From contig JAEYZG010000026.1 of the NCBI GenBank assembly GCA_023428135.1, forward strand, positions 1 through 31,330: 31,330 nt of DNA. The letters run 5' to 3'. The DNA is from Bacteroidota bacterium. GTDB taxonomy: Bacteria; Bacteroidota; Bacteroidia; Cytophagales; Cytophagaceae. The notes under the pieces were generated by a model that had not been told where the DNA came from, ran no database searches, and saw nothing but the letters and a program-made list of their open reading frames with translations. Below are positions 6,797 through 15,667 of the stretch, piece by piece. How positions within the stretch are numbered: the first letter of the stretch is position 1; the number at the start of each line of letters is the position of its first letter. Both the position numbers and the translations under genes were made by a program.

Positions 6797-8572
6797 TCAT
6801 ATTGAATATTTCCCTGCAAGCCCCAGCACCATCGATCGATAAATCATCAGAGTAGTTTCCGGACGGTTTGATTCTATATGACCAATACAATCTAATATTA
6901 TAGCATAGATGTCATTCATAATCGCATCTGCAGCCGGATCTGCATGAATTGCATCAACAATTTGGGGAGCAACACGGTAATACTCTTCAATCATTTCCGG
7001 TCCATCCTCCAGACTGCTCATATAGCCATCACGAAATGCTCTTAGTGTTGTTAATTCATAACAATCATCCGGCAAACCGCGAGCGGTCACACATGCAGTC
7101 GTCAGGAAACACTTTCTTTTTTCAGATGAGCCATTTTTTGAAGACTTTTTCTTAGCTGATACTTTAGTTAATTCTCCTATCATTGGGCCATCCATATTCT
7201 TTGTCAGAAAATCGTCCTGTATTTTTTCTGTCACTTGCACTTTTTCCCTGTTGGTTCTTGGCGGGAGCTTCCATTCTCCAGGCTCAGTCTTGATGATAAC
7301 AGTTGGATCACCTTGAGAGCCTACAACCTGCATTGACAAGGGTCGCAATCCGCGTTCTTGGAGGATGCGCACAGTACTTCTTCCATTATCTGTGTCATTA
7401 ATGAATATTTTTCCTTCGTCCGTATCTAACTCTACCAGCTGCTCACCATGCTTTTCCCGAGCCTCATTCGCTTCTTTTCTTGCTACTTCATTAACAATAT
7501 TATGCCGTACAATGTATTCAGGCTTACCATCACAACCAGCCTTATCTGCTTGCCAGGCAACCACCTCATTGAGATTAACATCAGTTAATTTTAAGCTTTT
7601 AAAATTGCTTCCCATCACCCATACTTTCTCAGAAAAATAATTATCGAAAAGAAATTTATTATCAGTATTAGGATATCCTCTTAACTTGGTATAGACTCTG
7701 AAAGCCTTATCATTGTCATATACATTCAACTCATCACATGAGACATCACTAAGGACATCACCCAGTGTCGTCTCTGATATTTCAGTGTGGCTTTCAAAAT
7801 CTGTTACTGTTAATTTGGCTCGTTTATTTTCCAAAATTTCAGTAACTACCTCTTGATCAAGAACCCGCTGTACTACAGAGGATTGTCCTGAAAAATTCTG
7901 GTTATCAGACTTATCTTGCAATTGCGGATTGCTGATGGCCTGTCTTTGCAATGGTTGCTTTGCAAGGCTTGGATCTTGCCTAGCATCAGGACCAGGCTCT
8001 AGATTAGCATTAGGTTTTACCCGACCTTGCATCTGTTGGACCACGTGCCAGGCTTCATGAGGCAAATGCTTTTCCTGTCCAGGAGCTACATGAATCTCAC
8101 TTCCCTGCGCAAATGCATGGGCGTGAAGTTGTGCCGGCTGATTTGAATTGTAATTAACTTTGACATGATCCAAGGACAAGCCGGAAAGATTTTCTACTCC
8201 TGCTTTTAAATTATCAGGTAAGCCAGTGTGATTAGGCTGAGACGTGGCAGTTTCTTTTAGTTGTATCTTTTCATCTTCTTCCTTTTGTTGGGTAGGTTCA
8301 GTTGCCCATTCATCTCTCTTCAGTTGAAGCTCTTCTTCTTCATGTTCCTTCTTTTGTGTTATTGAAGCCTCATTAGCTGCTTTTAATGCATGAAATTTAC
8401 TTATGGAATCTTCTTTCTGTTGAGTGCTATTGCCTTCCTTATTTTGAGAAAATTGTATAGAAGAATTTCTCTTCTTCTGAACAGGAGCTTTTTTGTTTAC
8501 TGCTGCTTCAGACTTTACCGAAGAATTATATTCATATCGGTTATTTCCTCCCCGGGAAATAGAATCTTTCAT
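6797..8572 (-). CDS. DUF4157 (eCIS core domain) protein with C-terminal CFI-box
   Basis: The product has 591 residues. Residues 1-112 are low-complexity and charged, with Q-rich short repeats (TQQKEDS, LQLKRDEW, TQQKEEDEKIQLKE), a typical N-terminus for this family. Residues 116-186 are a DUF4157 domain: GLPDNLKAGVENLSGLSLD, then HAFAQGSEIHVAPG and HEAWHVVQQ. H172-E-A-W-H176 is a zinc-metalloprotease HExxH. Residues 230-470 are unrecognised. Residues 488-591 form a CFI-box C-terminal domain (CFLTTACV, GLPDDCYELTTLRAFRDGYM, EEYYRVAPQIVDAI). DUF4157 proteins are often linked to extracellular contractile injection systems (eCIS) as cargo or toxin carriers, but no such system is in this window. 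There is no signal peptide, which fits a cytoplasmically loaded cargo. It is a single gene with no recognisable immunity partner beside it. Export and toxicity are inference. Confidence 0.8.
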   Translation of the reverse strand: MKDSISRGGNNRYEYNSSVKSEAAVNKKAPVQKKRNSSIQFSQNKEGNSTQQKEDSISKFHALKAANEASITQKKEHEEEELQLKRDEWATEPTQQKEEDEKIQLKETATSQPNHTGLPDNLKAGVENLSGLSLDHVKVNYNSNQPAQLHAHAFAQGSEIHVAPGQEKHLPHEAWHVVQQMQGRVKPNANLEPGPDARQDPSLAKQPLQRQAISNPQLQDKSDNQNFSGQSSVVQRVLDQEVVTEILENKRAKLTVTDFESHTEISETTLGDVLSDVSCDELNVYDNDKAFRVYTKLRGYPNTDNKFLFDNYFSEKVWVMGSNFKSLKLTDVNLNEVVAWQADKAGCDGKPEYIVRHNIVNEVARKEANEAREKHGEQLVELDTDEGKIFINDTDNGRSTVRILQERGLRPLSMQVVGSQGDPTVIIKTEPGEWKLPPRTNREKVQVTEKIQDDFLTKNMDGPMIGELTKVSAKKKSSKNGSSEKRKCFLTTACVTARGLPDDCYELTTLRAFRDGYMSSLEDGPEMIEEYYRVAPQIVDAIHADPAADAIMNDIYAIILDCIGHIESNRPETTLMIYRSMVLGLAGKYSI

Positions 8573-9166
8573 AAATTGCGTAGCATAAAAGGGTAAGTAT
8601 TAGATAAAGCACAGTCTTTCAATATAAAAATATAAAATCACATTTTTCCATTCAGATCAAAAATAGGTTCACATTAAGCAGAAGAAAAAGACGCAATTAA
8701 ACTCATATTAAATTTCTTAACACTATACCGGATCCTCACAGCAAAAGAGCCATTACTAACATAGAAACGGAAAAGTAAAGTCTTGCCGGATTGTACTAAA
8801 TGATCAATTTTATAAAATTGATACATCTGAGATAACCTTTTTAACGCAGATGCAAAAAAGAGAATTACTCAGCTATTGATAAAGAATAATAAGCCATATA
8901 TCACTTTTACTTGCTGAAGACCAGTGTATCATACAATTGAACAAGCTGATTTCCGGATTCATCACTCAACTCCGGATCGGTATTCACATCTTCAATGAAA
9001 CCGGAGTTTCATGTAATATCACAATCTCATTATTATTTTGGATTATTCCTTTCACCTTTTTGATTTATTGCTTTATTGATAAGCCCTTGCCTAAAAATCG
9101 GAAGATTTATTCCTTTCAGCGTAGGTAAAATTCTTTTTAGCGTACCTCGAAAATTCTCATCTAATA
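8573..9166. other. Long intergenic stretch, no convincing gene
   Basis: AT-rich sequence between two divergent genes. A possible 63-codon frame at 8937-9128 would need a TTG start. It encodes one hydrophobic segment (ISLLFWIIPFTFLIYCFI) but has no supporting features, so I do not call it. The region must hold the promoter of the minus-strand DUF4157 gene, but no clean TAnnTTTG element was found for it. Confidence 0.4.
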
Positions 9167-9174
9167 TATATTTG
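9167..9174 (+). promoter_or_regulatory. Candidate Bacteroidota -7 element of the TonB receptor operon
   Basis: TATATTTG matches the TAnnTTTG -7 consensus of the Bacteroidota housekeeping sigma factor. It lies 117 bp before the ATG at 9291. No strong -33 TTTG was found at the expected distance. It is followed by GCACT, as at the candidate promoter at 15446. Confidence 0.45.
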
Positions 9175-9186
9175 CACTCAGTTTAA

Positions 9187-9202
9187 TTAGACTAATTCTT
9201 AA
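9187..9202. promoter_or_regulatory. Possible Fur-like operator
   Basis: TTAGACTAATTCTTAA is an imperfect inverted repeat (TTAGA, five bases, TCTTAA) just after the candidate -7 element, where a repressor would block transcription. It resembles the TTAGAnTnATTCTAA-type Fur sites I recall from Bacteroidota. This fits iron control of the receptor operon but is only a visual match. Confidence 0.3.
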
Positions 9203-9290
9203 CAAGGACAGTCAAGTTTCACACTAAGAACAGAAACAACTGATTACCTTAAAGTTAAGACTACTATCACCCTCAACAGGGATTTTGAAG

Positions 9291-11708
9291 ATGAGAATTT
9301 GGATATATTTATTGTTTTTACTGGTATTGCCTAAATGGGCTGCAGGTCAGCATGTCAATACGGGAGTTGTGTCAGGTGCTGTAATGGATGAAGAAGGTGC
9401 TCCGGCAAATTTTGCAATAGTTCGTATTGCTGAACTAAATCTGGTAACTCCATGCGATTCCCTCGGCAAATATAAATTTGAGAACATCCCATATAATACC
9501 TACACGCTTATCATTCAATTATTTGACGGACCTGAGAAAAAAGTGGTAGTAAAAGTTGATAGCCCTGATACAACTGTTGATGCCGTTTTGAATTCAGGAA
9601 GTGAAAAGAAAGCATTGGATGAAGTAGTGGTTGAAGGCAAATCACAAAAAAGAGTGTTGGAAGAACAAGGTTATGCCGTGAATGTCATCGAGACCAAAAC
9701 AGTTGAAATGCAATCAATTCAGGCGAACGAACTGCTTGACAGAAGTGCAGGGGTGCGTATCAGACAACAAGGAGGACTTGGATCTAACATTCAGTACAAT
9801 ATCAATGGACTATCCGGCAATTCAGTTAAAATTTTTATAGATGGTATTCCCATCTCAAGTTATGGCCCCTCCTTCTCTTTAAATAGTATTCCTACTTCTA
9901 TGATTGAACGCATAGAGGTATTTAAAGGAGTTGTCCCCTCTCAACTATCCGACGATGCTCTGGGCGGAGCTGTAAATGTCATTCTTAAAAGTTCTATCAA
10001 GAATATGCTGACAGCCTCTTATTCCTATGGATCTTTTAATACTCATCAGTTTAACCTGAATGGTGGATACAGAAACCCCCAAAATGGCTTTACAGCAAGG
10101 GCTTCAGGCTTTTACAACTACTCTGATAATAGTTACGATGTGTGGGGCGAAAAGGTGTACATAACAAACAGTACAACAGGTAAGATACAAAAAGTTACAG
10201 CAAAGCGCTTTCATGATGCTTATAAATCTTATGGAGGAAAATTTGATATCGGTTTTACAAATGTTAAATGGGCTGATCAGTTTTTGTTTGGAGTTGTGCT
10301 TTCAGATATGGCCAAAGAGGTTCAGCATGGAGCTACTATGGAGACTGTTTATGGCAACAGAAATACGAAACAAAACACACAACTCTATAGTCTGACCTAT
10401 GCAAAACGGGACTTCTTAACAAAAGGACTTAAAGTCAATTTCTTCTCATCTTATAGCAAACTTAACAGAGCTGTGATAGATACTGTTCCATACATTTACA
10501 ACTGGTTTGGACAGCTTATAGATGCCAATAATGATGGAAAATGGGATCGCTGGAGCAGTGGTGCAGAAGGAAGCAATCCCACTTTACAAAAAAGCCTGGA
10601 GCATAATATGACAGGGCGTTTAAATGTTTCATATGACTTGAGTAAACAACACCGGTTGAACTTCAACTATATGCTGTCTCATTTCTCCCGGGATATAGAC
10701 GATCCAAGACTTACGCAGGTCGAAAGAGATCTTATGGATACCCGATACATGACCAAACATGTTATTAGTGGCGCCTATGAAACCAATCTTTTTAAAGAAC
10801 GATTAAAAACATCCCTGTTCGCTAAACAATATTCTCAAAAGGTACGCTTGAAAGATGCTGTTCGTGAGTCCAGAACAGGTATTTATATCCCTTATGAACA
10901 TTCAAAAACAACACCTGTATTAGGATATGGTTTAGCTGCTTCATTCACTGTCTTTCCAAAGATAATGCTTACCGGTTCTGTTGAACAGGCTGTACGCTTA
11001 CCTGAAGGCACAGAAGTATTTGGTAACAGTGCTGAAAACATTGATGCTTCTTATGAACTGAAACCTGAAAGAAGTCAAAATGTAAACTTTGGAGTAAACC
11101 TCGGTCCTTTTAAATATAAAAATCATACCCTGGCATTTGTTTCCAATTTCTTTTACAGAAATACCACTGATATGATCAGACAGGCGGTACCAACACAGGT
11201 ATCGGAAACCTACCGTTTTGAAAATCTCCTTAGTGTTAACAGTAAAGGAGCAGATATAGAACTGCTTTACAACTATAAACAACGATTATTTTTTGCAGGA
11301 AACGTTTCTATGTTTAATGCCAGGTTCAATACAGAATTTGATGCAAACGGTCAGAGGTATTACTACTATGGAAAGCGTTTGAGAAATGCGCCTTACTTTA
11401 CTGCCAATAATAATGTACGCCTTAGTCTGCCAAATATTATTCAAAAAGAAGCGCTCGTTTCTTTGTATTATAATTTCGGATATGTGCATGAATTCTTAAG
11501 AGACTGGGAAGGTATAGGAGTCAACAACCGCCCGGTAATTCCTACTCAGCTCATCCATGATCTGGGGGTAGCTTACACACTTCCTAATAAAAAACTCACC
11601 TTTAGTTTAGATGCTAAAAATATTTTAAATCGACAGGTTTTTGACAACTGGGCTCTACAGAAACCAGGAAGGGCATTCTATGCAAAAGTGACCTATAAAA
11701 TAATCTAA
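9291..11708 (+). CDS. TonB-dependent outer membrane receptor (probable siderophore/iron uptake)
   Basis: This is an outer membrane gated channel that takes up a large substrate using TonB energy. The ATG at 9291 gives 805 residues; a TTG two codons upstream is less likely. Residues 1-19 are a signal peptide (MRIWIYLLFLLVLPKWAAG). Residues 25-100 are a carboxypeptidase-D regulatory-like domain (GVVSGAVMDEEGAPANFAIV, GKYKFENIPYNTYTL). A TonB-box-like LDEVVV lies at 109-114. The plug spans about 120-235, with SVKIFIDGIPI and PTSMIERIEVFKGVVPSQL before ALGGAVNVILK. The rest is a 22-strand-type barrel ending in an aromatic-rich strand (AFYAKVTYKII). It is co-transcribed with the DUF4374 lipoprotein 38 bp downstream. 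That pairing is like XusA/XusB, the xenosiderophore (enterobactin) uptake pair of Bacteroides. The substrate here is inferred, not shown. Confidence 0.9.
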   Translation: MRIWIYLLFLLVLPKWAAGQHVNTGVVSGAVMDEEGAPANFAIVRIAELNLVTPCDSLGKYKFENIPYNTYTLIIQLFDGPEKKVVVKVDSPDTTVDAVLNSGSEKKALDEVVVEGKSQKRVLEEQGYAVNVIETKTVEMQSIQANELLDRSAGVRIRQQGGLGSNIQYNINGLSGNSVKIFIDGIPISSYGPSFSLNSIPTSMIERIEVFKGVVPSQLSDDALGGAVNVILKSSIKNMLTASYSYGSFNTHQFNLNGGYRNPQNGFTARASGFYNYSDNSYDVWGEKVYITNSTTGKIQKVTAKRFHDAYKSYGGKFDIGFTNVKWADQFLFGVVLSDMAKEVQHGATMETVYGNRNTKQNTQLYSLTYAKRDFLTKGLKVNFFSSYSKLNRAVIDTVPYIYNWFGQLIDANNDGKWDRWSSGAEGSNPTLQKSLEHNMTGRLNVSYDLSKQHRLNFNYMLSHFSRDIDDPRLTQVERDLMDTRYMTKHVISGAYETNLFKERLKTSLFAKQYSQKVRLKDAVRESRTGIYIPYEHSKTTPVLGYGLAASFTVFPKIMLTGSVEQAVRLPEGTEVFGNSAENIDASYELKPERSQNVNFGVNLGPFKYKNHTLAFVSNFFYRNTTDMIRQAVPTQVSETYRFENLLSVNSKGADIELLYNYKQRLFFAGNVSMFNARFNTEFDANGQRYYYYGKRLRNAPYFTANNNVRLSLPNIIQKEALVSLYYNFGYVHEFLRDWEGIGVNNRPVIPTQLIHDLGVAYTLPNKKLTFSLDAKNILNRQVFDNWALQKPGRAFYAKVTYKII

Positions 11709-11746
11709 TTATAAATTAATAAACGTTTAACAAATTCAATATATCT

Positions 11747-13081
11747 ATGAATAAGAAAGTATTGCCAATACTAAAATCAGTAATCCTCTCCGGAGTTTTA
11801 GTAATCGCAGCATCTTGTAAAAAAAACAGTGACCCTTCACCAAGCTCACATGATGCCAATGCCCGCATTTACCATGTTGCACTGGCAGTAGATCCCGAAA
11901 ATCAGTCCTCTACCTTTTTTCAGCAAGTTTCTGATTTCAGTAGTGCCGGACCAGACATAGACTTTTCAACTGCCGGATTTCAATTAGCTTCGACTCGTAC
12001 AGCAAGACCTTATTCCTCGCCTAATGGACAATATGTATTTTCCTATGATTACAGCGGTGGACAAGTATATAGTTATAAAGCAAACTCTGGAGGAGCGAGT
12101 AATTATACCCTTGTAGATCAAGTAAATCCAACTCAAGCGATAGGTTCAACCGTTGCAAGATTTACAAAAGTATCCAATGATGCCTGCCTTCTTCACATAG
12201 TAAATACCAGTCCTGCTACTGCAGAAGGTGTTGTGAGAGATTCGAAAGGAACTTTTCTCAGAATTAAGAACAAAACAAGTTTCATAAAAATTTCAACCGA
12301 TGCTTCCACAGGAGCAGTAAACATGGGATCTCCAGTTATACATGAGGACGTATTATTAGATGCTGCAGAGGCTCAGTCTGGAGTATTTATTTCCAGAATA
12401 GATGCTCCGGTAGTGGCAAACGGAAAAGTATATTATGGTTTTGCAAGAGCTAAAAAAGATACTGCAAATTTAGGGGGAGCCAATGTATCTAGCTACAAGC
12501 CTGCAACTGCAAGTGTTCTTGTAATGGACTATCCTTCTTTTTCAAATCCTGTTGTTATTTATTCCAACAAAGCTCAGGGAAATACAAATGGCTACAGAAC
12601 TCCTACTGCTCATGTTAATGAAGAGGGTGATGCTTATCAGTTGGTTTCTGTAAATGGAAAAGATACTAAAATCTTAAAATTAAGAAACGGAAGCTTTGAT
12701 GCTGGGTATGAGTTTAACCTGTCTTCATTAGTAGGAAAAAACACTTATGCTGATGGCTGGTTCTATGTAGGAAACGGTATTGGTTATATTCCATTCCTGG
12801 ATACGGACCTTGGAACAACAGAGACTCCCAACTATTCTCTTGCTCGTATTGACTTAAAAAACAATACAGCTGTAGTTTTGAACCTGCCTGCTAATCTTTG
12901 GTTCAGACAATATCAGAACAGCCTTGTTGCAGACGGTAAGTTTGTAATGGCTGTCGTTCCTTCCGGAGCTGATGGGAACTTCTACCTCTTCGACCCATCT
13001 TCAACCTCTCCTAATGCGTTTGAAGTTGGTGCAAAAATTAAAAACCGTGGTGCAGGAACTGCTTATATTGGTGTATTCTAA
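11747..13081 (+). CDS. DUF4374 lipoprotein, XusB-like partner of the TonB receptor
   Basis: This 444-residue lipoprotein has a signal peptide ending in the lipobox IAAS-C24, so it is probably anchored in the outer membrane. The mature part has repeated beta-propeller-like blades, including RPYSSPNGQYVFSYDYSGGQ, VVANGKVYYGFAR and ADGWFYVGNGIGYIPFLD. It ends with LVADGKFVMAVVP and IKNRGAGTAYIGVF. This matches the DUF4374 family as I know it. A Bacteroides member, XusB, binds enterobactin and passes it to the TonB receptor XusA; I apply that by analogy. The third Xus partner, a PepSY inner-membrane reductase, is not encoded in this window. The 38-bp gap to the receptor and the strong terminator downstream define a two-gene operon. 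Confidence 0.8.
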   Translation: MNKKVLPILKSVILSGVLVIAASCKKNSDPSPSSHDANARIYHVALAVDPENQSSTFFQQVSDFSSAGPDIDFSTAGFQLASTRTARPYSSPNGQYVFSYDYSGGQVYSYKANSGGASNYTLVDQVNPTQAIGSTVARFTKVSNDACLLHIVNTSPATAEGVVRDSKGTFLRIKNKTSFIKISTDASTGAVNMGSPVIHEDVLLDAAEAQSGVFISRIDAPVVANGKVYYGFARAKKDTANLGGANVSSYKPATASVLVMDYPSFSNPVVIYSNKAQGNTNGYRTPTAHVNEEGDAYQLVSVNGKDTKILKLRNGSFDAGYEFNLSSLVGKNTYADGWFYVGNGIGYIPFLDTDLGTTETPNYSLARIDLKNNTAVVLNLPANLWFRQYQNSLVADGKFVMAVVPSGADGNFYLFDPSSTSPNAFEVGAKIKNRGAGTAYIGVF

Positions 13082-13102
13082 TCAATTTTAATTCCATACT
13101 GA

Positions 13103-13140
13103 TAAGACCATATTTTACTCAAATATGGTCTTATTTTTTT
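13103..13140 (+). terminator. Strong intrinsic terminator of the receptor-lipoprotein operon
   Basis: A perfect 13-bp stem (TAAGACCATATTT, 13103-13115, with its complement at 13121-13133) with loop TACTC is followed by a run of seven Ts. Confidence 0.9.
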
Positions 13141-13456
13141 GTGTCCCTCCCATCAATAAAACAAAATGCTCGGTATATAATAATTCCTCCTGATTCATTT
13201 ATGGAATACATTTATCTCATAGTTATTATTGAATACTAGCATGATTTTAAATTTGTCAGCCGCTCACAAACCTTTGTTTGTAGTCAGATCATTGGGTCTT
13301 TCTTAATTTCCCTGGAATAAAAAAACTAATACCAGTCTGATATATATAGACTGGTAATAATTTATCAGGTTAATAAAAGTGATTACGCAGGACAATACTG
13401 AATATAATCCTAAAGTTGTAATTATAAAATAATCACAACACAATACATGAATAAAC
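13141..13456. other. Intergenic stretch with a 9-bp palindrome
   Basis: No gene is seen. TACCAGTCT (13330-13338) and AGACTGGTA (13348-13356) form a perfect palindrome around an AT-only 9-base spacer, which could be an operator or a small hairpin. Nearer the next gene, at 13630-13645, GGTAGACAGC is repeated twice in tandem. Confidence 0.4.
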
Positions 13457-13490
13457 AAAAAAACTCTGCCAAAAACGGCAGAGTTTTTTT
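13457..13490 (-). terminator. Bidirectional intrinsic terminator
   Basis: AAAAAAACTCTGCC pairs perfectly with GGCAGAGTTTTTTT (14 bp) around AAAAAC, giving T-runs on both strands. It most simply ends the minus-strand cargo gene whose stop is at 13686, with a trailer of about 200 nt. Confidence 0.8.
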
Positions 13491-13685
13491 GTCTTAATTT
13501 TCAACAGCAAAATAGCTGACGACCTTTCAAAACGCATGCCTTTCCGCATCATACTCCACAACTACCTTTTATTTCTCCATTTCATCTATTGCGCAATAAT
13601 CAAAAAGTCAGTCTACTTTTGGTAGACAGCTGGTAGACAGCCTTTTATTTGTTAGCTAATATCTGACCTTGGCATTCTAAAAATA

Positions 13686-15356
13686 TTATTTATAAACCAC
13701 TACTTTCTTTTTCACTTGAACATCAGAAATGTTAATAGTTAAATAATAAATTCCTGGCGAGAGGTCTCCAATTGGCATCTCGATTATTTCGGATGAAGAA
13801 TTAACTTCTTTTATGCTTTTAAAAAGAACATCATATAAAATAATTGTTGAATTTTCATTTGTAGAATTTTTAATATAAAATTTATCATTGCTAGGATTAG
13901 GATAAATTTCTACGAAAAATTGATCTATTTTCTGGTCATTAGATAATGAAAGAGGGTCACATTGGATGGTATCTTTTAAAACAATATAATCCTTTATCAT
14001 GGTATTTGAAACCACAGATTGGGAGGACATTTCATATTTCAATAATTTTGCATCATATTTCAGCCACGCACTTTCATCTCCAATTAAAAACAAAGTTTGA
14101 TCTATCCCAAATATTCCCGTGCCAATGCCATTTGCTATTTTTTGAGCATAAATCTGATTACCAGAAGCCGTATCTATGCAATAAAGACCCCAATAATGCC
14201 CCATACCATCCCTTCCTAAGCCAACAGTAAATAATTTTCCATTAATATAAGTCATTCCATTAATATACTCTTCATTATAAATATAGGTATATAGATTAGT
14301 CGTCCATTCCAGATTTGCAGTAAATTTATTCAATTTAACTACTTTTACTCCTCGTTGATAAGTAGTTCGATTATCCCAACTCACATAAAAACTATTGTTA
14401 TCTTCTACTAATGTTCCAAAATCAACATTTGAAAAATAATCAGAATTACTCCCCCGAATAGTATATGCTTTAAGTTTATTACCCAGACTATCAATCTGTA
14501 CAATCAACGCTCTTTCCGATTCATCAGCACGACCAAAGAGAATTAAATTATTATTTGACACAAACTGAATTTTTTGATAGTCCTTTACATATCTTACATT
14601 GTTTCCGCCATAATAATATGGAGCATCATAATATGGTACACTCTTCCATTTAATACTATCACAATTTCTCGAAAACTTAATTATTGTATCTTCCTTTGAA
14701 ACATATACATTCAACATGTTATCTATGGCTATCCCATATAGAGAAGAATATCCATGAGTTTCACCCAAAGACCTATCTACAACAACCACCCCTGTTTTTT
14801 TTGATAAAAATATTAATTTATTGGGGAAACCTGATTCAACAGGAGAAAGTGTATAACTTAAAATGATATTAGATGAGTCATAATCAAGAATGTAATGAGC
14901 AGGTCTATATCCGCTAAACTTTTTATTCCAAATTATTTTTCCATTTTCATAATCAATTTTTAATACCTGAATAGTATCATTCCCATAACAAGTAGCATAG
15001 ATAAAACCATCTGAGCCAAGAATCATCTTGTCTATGTAAGAATCACGAGGATAAGCAGAAGTATCATATTTTAAGGTTGTCCAATACAAATTTCCTGATA
15101 AATCAATCTTTTTAACAGAAGGTTTTCTTTCAATAACTGAATCAATTAAAAAATTAGAATAGCCACCAATAATTAAATAATGGTCTTTCTTTAGAAATTC
15201 ATCTCCATCCGAAAAATATCCGCTCAGCTTTGCCCTGGATTGATTTGCCCATATAGAAGTATTTTGGGCAAAAATTGTTGAATCGTTAGTGCAAATCTGA
15301 GAGAAACTATAAGTTGATATGATAAAAAATAACTGAAATAAAAATAATCTCCGCAT
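13686..15356 (-). CDS. T9SS cargo protein (type A sorting domain), beta-propeller-like
   Basis: This is a 556-residue surface or secreted protein. Residues 1-19 are a signal peptide (MRRLFLFQLFFIISTYSFS). Residues 50-450 contain repeated short strands of a PQQ/quinoprotein-like beta-propeller, with motifs such as KKIDLSGNLYWTTL, LKIDYENGKIIWNKKF, KVVKLNKFTANLEWTTNL and YCIDTASGNQIYAQKI. Each has the hydrophobic - G - x - x - W pattern of a blade. Residues from about 484 (VEIYPNPSNDKFYIKN) to the end (LSPGIYYLTI, VKKKVVVYK) form the type A T9SS C-terminal signal, which is recognised by the T9SS and cleaved or lipid-anchored on export. No catalytic residues were identified. It is very AT-rich, and the next cargo gene upstream on the same strand has its own terminator. 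Confidence 0.85.
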   Translation of the reverse strand: MRRLFLFQLFFIISTYSFSQICTNDSTIFAQNTSIWANQSRAKLSGYFSDGDEFLKKDHYLIIGGYSNFLIDSVIERKPSVKKIDLSGNLYWTTLKYDTSAYPRDSYIDKMILGSDGFIYATCYGNDTIQVLKIDYENGKIIWNKKFSGYRPAHYILDYDSSNIILSYTLSPVESGFPNKLIFLSKKTGVVVVDRSLGETHGYSSLYGIAIDNMLNVYVSKEDTIIKFSRNCDSIKWKSVPYYDAPYYYGGNNVRYVKDYQKIQFVSNNNLILFGRADESERALIVQIDSLGNKLKAYTIRGSNSDYFSNVDFGTLVEDNNSFYVSWDNRTTYQRGVKVVKLNKFTANLEWTTNLYTYIYNEEYINGMTYINGKLFTVGLGRDGMGHYWGLYCIDTASGNQIYAQKIANGIGTGIFGIDQTLFLIGDESAWLKYDAKLLKYEMSSQSVVSNTMIKDYIVLKDTIQCDPLSLSNDQKIDQFFVEIYPNPSNDKFYIKNSTNENSTIILYDVLFKSIKEVNSSSEIIEMPIGDLSPGIYYLTINISDVQVKKKVVVYK

Positions 15357-15617
15357 AATATTAGTTTATAACCTCAAAATTTAATTTTAAATAAATTACC
15401 GATTATTTGGATAACATCCACCAACTAAATATACGCTAAAAAGTGCAAATTTATTTTTACTTCATCAATAAATTCAGATTTTATTAAAAGTATCAATGAC
15501 ACAAACAGTTAATTATTTATTCTGATTGCTATGATATCTGCACTGGACACACTTTCTTCAACCATGCCTTAACGAAAAGTGAAGTACAATAGACTTTTCA
15601 AAAGCCATAAGGTGAAA
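15357..15617. other. Intergenic region between two cargo genes
   Basis: Leader of the downstream cargo gene (with its candidate promoter at 15446) and trailer of the upstream gene. No gene or RNA was recognised. Confidence 0.4.
15446..15453 (-). promoter_or_regulatory. Candidate -7 promoter element of the 13686 cargo gene
   Basis: On the minus strand TAAATTTG matches TAnnTTTG, about 90 nt before the ATG at 15356. It is followed by CACT, as at the TonB receptor promoter. No clear -33 element was seen. Confidence 0.4.
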
Positions 15618-15660
15618 ACAAAATACAAAGGCGCTTGATTATGCTTCAAGTGCCTTTGTT
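15618..15660 (-). terminator. Intrinsic terminator of the 15668 cargo gene
   Basis: The arms 15626-15639 and 15647-15660 (ACAAAGGCGCTTGA and its near complement) form a 14-bp stem with one wobble. On the minus strand the stem is followed by a T-rich tract (ATTTTGTTTTC). Confidence 0.75.
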
Positions 15661-15667
15661 AGTATCC

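Noticed and set aside
8937..9128. 63-codon frame with one hydrophobic segment
   Set aside because: Needs a TTG start, has no supporting context, and is typical of chance hydrophobic frames in AT-rich spacers.
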